Assembly (NCBI RefSeq): GCF_016863335.1
Contig: NZ_BOOR01000035.1
Span: 1-56,610 of the forward strand
DNA: 56,610 bases
Direction of reading: 5' to 3'
DNA from: Planotetraspora thailandica
Lineage (GTDB): Bacteria; Actinomycetota; Actinomycetes; Streptosporangiales; Streptosporangiaceae
Part shown: in pieces, positions 1-7,501 of the stretch
Numbering within the stretch: position 1 is the first letter of the stretch
Layout: every line of letters begins with the position of its first letter
Program-made: the position numbers and the translations under genes
The notes under the pieces: generated by a model
Told to the model about the DNA's origin: nothing
Database searches by the model: none
Seen by the model: only the letters and a program-made list of their open reading frames with translations

Positions 1-24
1 CCGGCCCCACCACGACGACGCCCG

Positions 25-612
25 TCACCACGTTCCCGGCTGACCGGGCCCGTCCTGCCCGAAGCCCGGGCCGAAACCCCGGCCCTGATCGCCTTGGCCT
101 TCTTGGCCGAAACCGGGCCCGAACCGGCCGTCCCCAGGCATCTGCCCCGGTCCGTTGCGCGAGTCCGAGAACACCACGGGGTATTGGGGGCCGTGGAAGC
201 GGTTCCACAGGACGCCGACCACCGCTACCACGCCCCCGCCGGCCAGGGCTCCAGACAAGGCGCACACCAGGCCGACCACCACGAGACGGTTGGCGCCCGG
301 CCTCCGCCGGCTTGCAGGCGCCGAGCCCGGTCCAAGAGGGCCCGGTGAGCTCCAGCCAGGAGCCCTCCATCCGGCCCCTCCAGGGCCGAACGCGTAGCGC
401 TGCGCCTGGAACGGACCCGGTGCCGCCCCGGGCCCGTACGCGGCTTGGCCGGCGGAGCCTACTCCGGACCCTGCAGCAGATCCGGAGCGTGGCTCCGCCG
501 TGGTCTCATGGGCGGGAGCCACCCCGGAAGGAAGTGGCGTGGTGCCCTCTCCCGGCCCCGAGTCGCGTAACTCATCCTCAGCATCACGCGGCCCTCTATG
601 TTGATCCGCCAT
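25..612 (-). CDS. Pro/Gly-rich single-pass membrane protein
   Basis: A 195-residue protein of unknown function. The N-terminal half is proline-, glycine- and alanine-rich and predicted disordered. A basic stretch (residues about 100-110) precedes one hydrophobic segment rich in G, A and V (about 110-137). The short C-terminal tail has two copies of a RGFGPGFGQ-like motif (FGPGFGQ). ATG at 612 is preferred over GTG at 615 because an AGGAG lies seven bases upstream. It is divergent from the histidine kinase gene, with about 165 bases between them. Low-complexity tails like this are common in actinomycete envelope proteins, and no catalytic motif is visible. Confidence 0.6.
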   Translation of the reverse strand: MADQHRGPRDAEDELRDSGPGEGTTPLPSGVAPAHETTAEPRSGSAAGSGVGSAGQAAYGPGAAPGPFQAQRYAFGPGGAGWRAPGWSSPGPLGPGSAPASRRRPGANRLVVVGLVCALSGALAGGGVVAVVGVLWNRFHGPQYPVVFSDSRNGPGQMPGDGRFGPGFGQEGQGDQGRGFGPGFGQDGPGQPGTW

Positions 613-778
613 CACAGATCTCCTAGTCCACCCCGACCGGGGCGCTCCCGGGAATAATGATGGTCCTCATTTCGTAAAGGCGGCGTAAGGCCATCCTGGG
701 AGTGCGACCTGGGTCGTACTCGCGGGATCCGTCCCAGGACTGAATCCGTCTGAGCAGCCGCTACGTAGGGTTGGGATC

Positions 779-1954
779 GTGTTCGGCAGACTGCGCGCCT
801 GGAGTCGGCGCCACCCCGTCCTGGTCGACTCGCTGACCGTCTCCCCGGTGATCTTGTTCTGCCTGAGCTCCGCGAGATACAGCGATGTCAGCCAAGACGT
901 GGGCATGCACATCAGCACCGCGTTCGCCTTCGCGCTGAGCGTGCTCCTGCTGGCCCCACTGGTCGTGCGCAGAAACCGCCCCCGCGAGGTCTTTGCGACC
1001 ATAGCCCTGATCTCCCTGGGGCAGTGGATGCTCGGCATGGGCATCCTGTCCGCCAACCTCGCGGTGCTGGTCGCGATGTACGCCGTGGCCTCCAGGTGCA
1101 CCGCCCGATGGGCGATCGCCGCGGGACTGGTGGCCGAGCTCGGGCTGCTGATGGCCCAGTCGCGCTGGGGCGGCTTCCAGCCGTCGGCGTTCGCCTCGAT
1201 GTCGGTGTTCGTCATCGCCATCTGGATCGCCGGCATCTACGTCAACACCCGGCACCGCTATGTCGAGAGCCTGGTGGAGCGGGCCGAGCGGGCCGAGCTG
1301 GAACGCGACCAGCAGGCCCGGATCGCCGCCGCCGCCGAACGGGCCCGCATCGCCCGCGAGCTGCACGACGTCATCGCGCACAACGTCAGCGTGATGGTCG
1401 TCCAGGCCGACGGCGCGAGCTACGCCATCTCCAGCGATCCGGAACAGGCTCGCCGGGCCGTACAGGCGATCTCGTCCACCGGACGGCAGGCGCTCGCCGA
1501 GATGCGCCGCCTGGTGGGCGTGCTCAGGCAGGACGGCGGGTTCAGGGAGAAATACGCCCCGCAGCCCGGCGTGGCCCAGCTCGCCGACCTGGTCGAACAG
1601 GTCGGCGACTCCGGGTTGCCGATCGACTTCACCGTCTCTGGAACGCCCCGCGACCTGCCCGAGGGCGAGCAGCTGGTGATCTACCGGATCGTGCAGGAGG
1701 CGCTGACCAACACCCTCAAGCACGGCGGACCAGGCGCTCGTGCCGTCGTGGACATCGCGTACGGCTCGGCCGGCGTCACCTTGCGGATCTCCGACGACGG
1801 ACGCGGGGCCGCCGCGACCCCGGGCCAGGGCGGCCACGGGCTACTCGGCATGTACGAACGCGCGGCGATGTACGGCGGGACGGTCGACGCCGGGCCCCGC
1901 CCCGGCGGAGGGTTCCAGGTGGTCGCCCGAATCCCGACGGGCGCCGCCGCATGA
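779..1954 (+). CDS. Sensor histidine kinase, HisKA_3/DesK type
   Basis: Membrane sensor kinase of 391 residues. Four to five hydrophobic segments fill residues about 15-155, then a short coiled linker leads to the dimerisation helix with the motif RELHDVIAHNVS (phospho-acceptor H196). The HATPase_c domain shows the N-box (EALTNTLKH) and the G-box (DDGRG, GHGLLGM). It should autophosphorylate and pass phosphate to the response regulator starting 37 bases downstream. The GTG start is poorly supported by a ribosome site. The following ABC transporter genes suggest the pair controls an export or envelope-stress response; the signal cannot be read from sequence. Confidence 0.93.
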   Translation: MFGRLRAWSRRHPVLVDSLTVSPVILFCLSSARYSDVSQDVGMHISTAFAFALSVLLLAPLVVRRNRPREVFATIALISLGQWMLGMGILSANLAVLVAMYAVASRCTARWAIAAGLVAELGLLMAQSRWGGFQPSAFASMSVFVIAIWIAGIYVNTRHRYVESLVERAERAELERDQQARIAAAAERARIARELHDVIAHNVSVMVVQADGASYAISSDPEQARRAVQAISSTGRQALAEMRRLVGVLRQDGGFREKYAPQPGVAQLADLVEQVGDSGLPIDFTVSGTPRDLPEGEQLVIYRIVQEALTNTLKHGGPGARAVVDIAYGSAGVTLRISDDGRGAAATPGQGGHGLLGMYERAAMYGGTVDAGPRPGGGFQVVARIPTGAAA

Positions 1955-1991
1955 CCGGGCTCCCCGCGCAAGGACGTGAACGAGGACGGCG

Positions 1992-2657
1992 ATGATACGA
2001 GTGATGCTGGTCGACGACCAGGAGCTGGTGCGGGCGGGGTTCCGGATGGTCCTCGGCGCGCAACCCGACATCGAGGTCGTCGGGGAGGCGGCCGACGGGG
2101 CCGCCGCCGTCGAGTTGTCGCGCACGGTCTCCGCCGACGTGGTGCTGATGGACGTGCGCATGCCCACCATGGACGGCGTCGAGGCGGCCCGGCTGATCTG
2201 CGGGATGCCGGGCGGCCCGCGGGTGCTCATGCTGACGACGTTCGACCTGGACGAGTACGCCTTCGAGGCCATCAAAGCGGGAGCGTCGGGCTTCCTCCTC
2301 AAGGACGCGCTGCCGACCGACCTGCTCAGCGCGATCCGGTCCGTCCACGCAGGCGACGCCGTGATCGCCCCCAGCACCACCCGGCGGCTGCTCGACCGCG
2401 TCGCCGTGCACCTTCCCGCCGGGGAGGCCCTGAAGCGGGACGCGGGCGCGCTGACGGCGCGGGAGCGCGAGGTGCTCTACCACGTCGCCCGTGGGCTCTC
2501 GAACGCGGAGATCGCCAAGCAGCTGGGGCTGGCGGAGGCGACCGTGAAGACGCATCTCGGCCGGGTCCTGGCGAAACTGAGCCTGCGCGACCGGGCCCAG
2601 GCCGTCGCCTATGCGTACGAGAGCGGCCTCATCACACCGGATCATCCCCAAGGCTGA
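1992..2657 (+). CDS. NarL/FixJ-family response regulator
   Basis: A 221-residue two-domain regulator. The receiver domain (about 1-120) has the acidic pair D8-D9, phospho-acceptor D54 in MDVRMP and K104 in FLLKDA. A LuxR-type helix-turn-helix follows at about 150-212 (LTAREREVL ... NAEIAKQLGLAEATVKTHL). It forms a two-gene unit with the kinase upstream. The closest targets would be the ABC exporter genes 114 bases downstream, but no direct operator could be picked out in that gap. Confidence 0.95.
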   Translation: MIRVMLVDDQELVRAGFRMVLGAQPDIEVVGEAADGAAAVELSRTVSADVVLMDVRMPTMDGVEAARLICGMPGGPRVLMLTTFDLDEYAFEAIKAGASGFLLKDALPTDLLSAIRSVHAGDAVIAPSTTRRLLDRVAVHLPAGEALKRDAGALTAREREVLYHVARGLSNAEIAKQLGLAEATVKTHLGRVLAKLSLRDRAQAVAYAYESGLITPDHPQG

Positions 2658-2771
2658 CGCCCCGACTACATCAGAAATCGCACACGGCTCTCCTGCACCA
2701 CCTGGAAGCGCTGTTCGAAGCCCTACCGCGCGCCGAGGCGCGGGCAAGATCGCGCCCATAAAGTCGATTTC

Positions 2772-3512
2772 ATGACCATCACGAGTGTCCGCAGCGCTGT
2801 GAGCGCGAAAGGGCTGACCAAGACATATGGCCGGGGCGACACGGCCGTCCACGCGCTGCGCGGCGTCGACGTCGACTTCGCCGCCGAGGCGTTCACCGCG
2901 ATCATGGGCCCGTCCGGCTCCGGCAAGTCGACGCTCATGCACTGCCTCGCCGGGCTCGACACGGTCACCGACGGCCAGGTCAACATCGGCGACGTGGAGA
3001 TCACCCAGCTGAGCGACAAGCAGCTCACCCTGTTGCGGCGCGACCGCGTGGGCTTCATCTTCCAAGCGTTCAACCTGCTGCCGACCCTGACCGCCGAGCA
3101 GAACATCAGGCTGCCGTTGCAGATCGCGGGCAGGCAGGCCGACCAGGCGCTCTTCGACCGGGTGATCGACACGGTGGGGCTGCGGGAGCGGCTGGGGCAC
3201 AAGCCGAGCCAGCTGTCCGGCGGGCAGCAGCAGCGGGTCGCGGTGGCACGGGCGCTCATCGCGAAGCCGCAGGTGATCTTCGCCGACGAGCCGACCGGCA
3301 ACCTCGACTCGCGTTCGGGCGCCGAGGTGCTCTCCTTCCTGCGCACGTCGGTGCGCGAGCTCGACCAGACCATCGTCATGGTGACCCATGACCCGGTGGC
3401 CGCCTCCTACGCCGATCGGGTCGTGTTCCTACGCGACGGACTCCTGGTGCACGAGCTCGACCGGCCCACGCCGCAGACCGTCATCGACACGCTTCTGGCG
3501 TTGGAGGCCTGA
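2772..3512 (+). CDS. ABC transporter ATPase, MacB/LolD type
   Basis: A 246-residue ATP-binding subunit with all motifs intact: Walker A GPSGSGKST (46-54), the Q-loop near FIFQAFNL, signature LSGGQQQR (148-155), Walker B VIFADEP (168-174) and the switch histidine in VTHDP (H206). The family works with FtsX-like permeases in mechanotransmission or drug and peptide efflux at the membrane. The permease gene starts two bases after the stop, so the two are almost certainly co-translated. Confidence 0.95.
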   Translation: MTITSVRSAVSAKGLTKTYGRGDTAVHALRGVDVDFAAEAFTAIMGPSGSGKSTLMHCLAGLDTVTDGQVNIGDVEITQLSDKQLTLLRRDRVGFIFQAFNLLPTLTAEQNIRLPLQIAGRQADQALFDRVIDTVGLRERLGHKPSQLSGGQQQRVAVARALIAKPQVIFADEPTGNLDSRSGAEVLSFLRTSVRELDQTIVMVTHDPVAASYADRVVFLRDGLLVHELDRPTPQTVIDTLLALEA

Positions 3513-3514
3513 CC

Positions 3515-5998
3515 GTGCTCAGGACCACCCTCGCCGGGCTCGTGGCGCACAGGCTCCGGCTCCTGCTCACAGCTCTGGCCATCACCCTGGGCGTCGGTTT
3601 CATCGCGGGGACGTTCGTCCTCACCGACACCATCGACGCCGGCTTCAGCAAATCGTTCGCCGCCGCGGCCGACAAGATCGACGTGGCCGTGGTTCCCGGG
3701 GACGCCCAGCTCACCGCGAGCATGCTCACCAAGATCCGGGCTGTCCGCGGCGTCAAGGACGCCCAGCCGTACGTGTTCGGCGACGCCGCCCTGATCGGCC
3801 GGGACGGCAAGGCCGTCGGCGACTTCCCCACCGCCGGAGTGTCCATCCCGGCGCTCCGCCTCGACGTCAAGAGCGGCACCGCCCCGTCGGCCGATGACCA
3901 GGCACTGGTCGACACCTCCACGGCCGAGGAGCAGGGTCTGCGCGTGGGCGACACGATCGGCGTGCTCGACCACAAGGACGTCAAGCACGACTTCCGGCTC
4001 GTGGGGATCTTCGACGTCGGCATCGACGGGAACATCGCCGGACGGGGCGCGGTCGCCTTCACGCCCGCGACCGCCCAGCGCATGACGGGCGCCGCCGAGT
4101 TCAAGGAGATCGACGTCACCACCGCCGGCCCCTCCAGGGAGGACCTCCGTACGGCTGTCGCCGCGGCCCTCGGCACGGGTCTGAAGGTCAAGACCGGAGA
4201 CCAGGCGGCCGCGGACATGGCTTCGGAGAACGGGGCGAACACCGACTTCCTGAAGCTCGGGCTGCTGCTGTTCGGCCTCATCTCCCTGCTGGTCGCCGGC
4301 CTGGTCATCTACAACACCTTCGGCATCCTCGTGGTGCAGCGCACGCGTGAGCTGGCGCTCCTGCGGTGCATCGGCGCGACCAGGCGCCAGGTGTTCGGCT
4401 CGATCCTGCTGGAGTCGGCCGTGGTCGGTCTCCTGTCGGCCGTCCTCGGCCTCGGTGTCGGCCTCGGCCTGGGAGCGATCGCCGTGGCCGTACTCAATAA
4501 CGTCGGTGCGGACGTCCCCACGGGCACCGTTGAGCTGTCGCCGCAGACGATCGCAATCGGCCTGGCGACGGGTCTGCTCATGACCGTGGTGGCGGCGCTA
4601 CTGCCGGCACGTCAGGCCACCAAGGTGGCGCCGGTGGCCGCGCTGCGCACCCAGGTGGAGGAGCGCACCTTCCGGGCCGGAGTCGCCCGCATCGTCTTCA
4701 GTGTGCTCTTCGCGCTGGCGGGCGGCGGTCTCACGGCGAGGGCCGTGACGTCGAAGCCGGGCGACGAGGCCCTCATCACCGCCATGGCGGGCGGCGTGCT
4801 GGTCTTCTTCGCCGTACTCGTGCTCGGCCCTGTGATGATCAAGCCGCTGAGCGGAGTGGCGGGGTGGGTGCCGGCCCGGCTGTTCGGGGTTCCCGGACGC
4901 CTGGCCCTGGAGAACTCCCGCCGTGACCCGAAGCGCTCGGCCACCACCACCATCGCCCTCACCGTCGGCGTCACGCTGATGACGTTCATGGCCGTGCTCA
5001 CCACGACGGTCCGCGCGACCAGCGAGAAGCAGCTCGACGAGCAGTTCGCCGCCGACTACCAGATCGCGACGCAGACGAGCTCGGGCACGATGCCCCGCTC
5101 GGTCGCGGAGTCGCTGCGCGGACGGCCCGAGTTCTCGACGGTGGCGGAGATCAGGGAGAAGGACGGCACACTCAACGGCCAGGAGTACTACCTCGGTTCC
5201 ATGACGCAGGCGGCGCTCACCTCGGGCTTCACACCCACCGTGACGTCCGGCTCGCTCAATGACTTCCCGCCGGGGACGATCGCGGTGGCGGACTACGTCG
5301 CCAAGAACCTCTCCCTGGCGGTCGGCGACGACGTCACGGTGGGAGCCGGTTCGGTGCGCTTCACGGCCAAGTTGGTCGCGGTGATGAGCTCCAACGACCT
5401 GCTGGCACCCTCGGTGTTGCTGCCCGAGAAGTTCTTCGACCAGCGTTTCCGGCAGATCGCCGACAGCCAGGTGCTGATCAACATCGCGGACGGCGTCAAC
5501 GCCGACAAGGCCCGGCAGATCGTGGACGACGCGACCCAGGCCTACCCGGCGGTGAAGGTGCGCAGCACCACCGAACTGCGCGACCAGTTCGACCAGGCGA
5601 TCAACACGATGCTGCTGGTCGTCACAGGACTGCTCGGCCTCGCAATCGTCATCTCGCTGCTGGGCATCGCCAACACCCTGTCGCTGTCGGTTCACGAGCG
5701 CACCCGCGAGTCCGCGGTGTTGCGCGCCCTGGGCCTGACCCGTGCTCAGCTGAGAAGCACGCTCACGGTCGAGGCGCTGGTTCTCGGACTGGTCGGCGCG
5801 ATCGTCGGCGCCGCCCTCGGCATCGTGTACGGCTGGGTGGCGACGAAGACGCTGACGGAGGACGTCTCCTTCCGGCTGCCGGTCGGCCAGATTCTCGCGT
5901 TCATCGCGGCGTCCGGGCTGGCCGGTGTGCTGGCGGCGGTGCTACCGGCACGACGTGCGGCGCGCGCGTCGATCGTGGCGTCACTGGCCGGCGACTGA
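3515..5998 (+). CDS. FtsX-like ABC transporter permease
   Basis: An 827-residue permease with the duplicated layout of the FtsX/MacB family: an N-terminal transmembrane helix (about 15-35), an extracytoplasmic domain, three helices (about 245-365), a second membrane helix near 480, a second outer domain, and three C-terminal helices (about 690-820). The motif ERTRE(L/S)A(L/V)LR(C/A) follows the first helix of each three-helix bundle, as is typical. The GTG start lies two bases after the ATPase stop. Its last 18 bases overlap the 3' end of the immunity gene on the other strand. Confidence 0.93.
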   Translation: MLRTTLAGLVAHRLRLLLTALAITLGVGFIAGTFVLTDTIDAGFSKSFAAAADKIDVAVVPGDAQLTASMLTKIRAVRGVKDAQPYVFGDAALIGRDGKAVGDFPTAGVSIPALRLDVKSGTAPSADDQALVDTSTAEEQGLRVGDTIGVLDHKDVKHDFRLVGIFDVGIDGNIAGRGAVAFTPATAQRMTGAAEFKEIDVTTAGPSREDLRTAVAAALGTGLKVKTGDQAAADMASENGANTDFLKLGLLLFGLISLLVAGLVIYNTFGILVVQRTRELALLRCIGATRRQVFGSILLESAVVGLLSAVLGLGVGLGLGAIAVAVLNNVGADVPTGTVELSPQTIAIGLATGLLMTVVAALLPARQATKVAPVAALRTQVEERTFRAGVARIVFSVLFALAGGGLTARAVTSKPGDEALITAMAGGVLVFFAVLVLGPVMIKPLSGVAGWVPARLFGVPGRLALENSRRDPKRSATTTIALTVGVTLMTFMAVLTTTVRATSEKQLDEQFAADYQIATQTSSGTMPRSVAESLRGRPEFSTVAEIREKDGTLNGQEYYLGSMTQAALTSGFTPTVTSGSLNDFPPGTIAVADYVAKNLSLAVGDDVTVGAGSVRFTAKLVAVMSSNDLLAPSVLLPEKFFDQRFRQIADSQVLINIADGVNADKARQIVDDATQAYPAVKVRSTTELRDQFDQAINTMLLVVTGLLGLAIVISLLGIANTLSLSVHERTRESAVLRALGLTRAQLRSTLTVEALVLGLVGAIVGAALGIVYGWVATKTLTEDVSFRLPVGQILAFIAASGLAGVLAAVLPARRAARASIVASLAGD

Positions 5999-6274
5999 TC
6001 GATCCGGCGGCTCCGCGCCCGTCCGCGAGGCCGGCCACTGCTCTGCCACATCATGGGGGCAGAGCAGTGGCCGCACCACCATGTCCCCCGTGGCCCCGTC
6101 GATGACGACGCAGCCGCCCCCGACGGTCTCCGGGGGCACGCTCGGGTCCGCGGGTTCCTCGTTCGCGATCCAGGCCACATATCCGCCGTCGACGGCCGCG
6201 ATGCCGACCTCGGTGGCACTCTCGCCGAAATAACGCTCCGCCAGTTCCCGCGCCTGGTCGGGCGACAGGTTCAA
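5981..6274 (-). CDS. Probable immunity protein, YrhB/Imm35-like
   Basis: A 97-residue small acidic protein. It resembles YrhB-type immunity proteins: an N-terminal helix (SPDQARELAERYF), central strands with DGGYVAWIAN, then GGGCVVIDGATGDMVVRPL, a pattern in which an ID-x-ATG turn closes the sheet. I chose the TTG at 6274 because it overlaps the stop of the toxin gene (TTGA) and has a GGAAGGG about nine bases upstream. A longer in-frame reading upstream would lie inside the toxin gene and is a shadow. Position directly behind a papain-fold toxin fits a role in neutralising it. Family assignment is from pattern only. Confidence 0.65.
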   Translation of the reverse strand: MNLSPDQARELAERYFGESATEVGIAAVDGGYVAWIANEEPADPSVPPETVGGGCVVIDGATGDMVVRPLLCPHDVAEQWPASRTGAEPPDRSVAGQ

Positions 6275-7371
6275 AGGCGGTGCCCTTCCCGGTCGATGAC
6301 CACGCAGAAGACTCCGGTGACCACCTCGTACGGCGGCTCGACCGCCATGTGACCGCGCTGGGCGTCGATCCAGAGCACCTCGTCTCTGCAGTTCACGGCG
6401 TTCCACGCGTGGCTTCCGCCCCCGGGCCAGCGCGTGATCAGCATCGCGGCCGCCCCGTGCCCGCCGAAGACGAGGCGCTGGGCGATGGCCACGTAGGCGC
6501 GACGGCCGTGCCCCACGTATTCGAACCGGTGCCCCAGCCACTGCTCGGCGCGTGCCACTCCCCCGGTCTCGCCGGTGAGCAGGGGCTTGCCTCCCGCGTC
6601 GAACTCCGGCAGGCGGCGGGCCGCCACCACCGGCTCGCCGTGCCATGTCGACACGACGGCCAGCGCGCAGTCGACGGCGTTCGTCGACCGGAAGGGATCC
6701 TCGGTCGGCCCCTCGGCGTTGATCAGCCGGATCCACGTGCCGCGAGGATCGGGGAACCGCCCGCTGACCGCCTGCGCGAGGCTTTCGCGGGCCGTCGCCT
6801 CCTCCGTGCCCGGCCGCGGCTCGGCCAGGCCGCCGGCCTTGCCGTACGGCCGGGTGTCCTCCAGGCGCATGGGCCTGCGGTCGCTGTCGAACCAGTCCGG
6901 CTCCCGCTCCTCCTCCTGCGGGCAGACGTCCTCCGCGACGGGCTCCATCGGGGCGGCGGGAGGATCCGCGTGCTCGGGCTCATGTGCCGCCGTCTCTGTG
7001 CCGGCATCGTCCACCGGATCGACCCGAGCATCGGCGTGAGCAGCGGTGTGGGTATCGGCATGGGTGTCCGCCGAGGTGTCCTTCACGCCTGCGGCCCCGT
7101 TCAGGGCGGCCTGCACACGCACGGAGGCACCACTCAGCACGCCGTTCGTCAGGCCGTCGGCCGTGCCGTTCGCCAGCGCGGAAACCCGCACCCCGGCGTG
7201 GCACTCGTCCGCTCGGCGGTCGTCCTGACCTCTGTCCTCCGCCGCGGGCGCCGGGGCCTCCGCGGCCTTCTCGTAGTCGCGCCATCTGCGCCCGTCGGCA
7301 CTCACCACGGGGTTGTACACACCGGCCGGCAACCGCCATCGGGAATGCCGACGGGCCATCTCCTGACTCAC
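6271..7371 (-). CDS. Polymorphic toxin with C-terminal papain-fold (Gln-deamidase-like) domain
   Basis: About 366 residues. The N-terminal 220 are low-complexity, with alternating A/D/H/T runs (near THADTHTAAHADA), and act as a linker or delivery region; no signal peptide or WXG motif is evident. The last 145 residues match the papain-fold toxin pattern: NAVDCALAV (catalytic C235), GGSHAWNAVN (H321) and VLWIDAQRG (D336). Related toxins deamidate or cleave host proteins. GTG at 7371 is preferred because AGGGAGGGGG lies nine to ten bases upstream; ATG at 7359 is the alternative. The immunity gene follows with a four-base overlap. The usual first Cys of the NCxxC motif is Ala here. Confidence 0.72.
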   Translation of the reverse strand: MSQEMARRHSRWRLPAGVYNPVVSADGRRWRDYEKAAEAPAPAAEDRGQDDRRADECHAGVRVSALANGTADGLTNGVLSGASVRVQAALNGAAGVKDTSADTHADTHTAAHADARVDPVDDAGTETAAHEPEHADPPAAPMEPVAEDVCPQEEEREPDWFDSDRRPMRLEDTRPYGKAGGLAEPRPGTEEATARESLAQAVSGRFPDPRGTWIRLINAEGPTEDPFRSTNAVDCALAVVSTWHGEPVVAARRLPEFDAGGKPLLTGETGGVARAEQWLGHRFEYVGHGRRAYVAIAQRLVFGGHGAAAMLITRWPGGGSHAWNAVNCRDEVLWIDAQRGHMAVEPPYEVVTGVFCVVIDREGHRL

Positions 7372-7426
7372 GTGCTGCGGCCCCCTCCCTGACACGCACA
7401 TCAGGCTGCCGATGCTAGAGGCGGCG

Positions 7427-7501
7427 CTATCGGCGCACGGCGAACTTTCCGAAGTCCAGACCCGGCGCGAACGGCTTCAGATGGGCTTTGACCTGGTTCA
7501 T
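7427..7501 (-). CDS. 24-codon ORF overlapping the oxidoreductase stop (ATGA)
   Basis: A small basic ORF beginning MNQVKAHLKPFAP and ending in KFAVRR. Its ATG shares bases with the TGA of the molybdopterin oxidoreductase gene (ATGA), so termination-reinitiation would express it. No family is recognised. It could equally be a chance extension, since stop-free stretches of this size are common in GC-rich DNA. The evidence is the exact ATGA overlap and the plausible mixed residue composition. Confidence 0.35.
   Translation of the reverse strand: MNQVKAHLKPFAPGLDFGKFAVRR

Noticed and set aside
5981-6736. A 251-codon ORF including the immunity gene
   Set aside because: The part upstream of 6274 overlaps the toxin catalytic domain in another frame and is Arg-rich; the immunity gene starts at TTG 6274.
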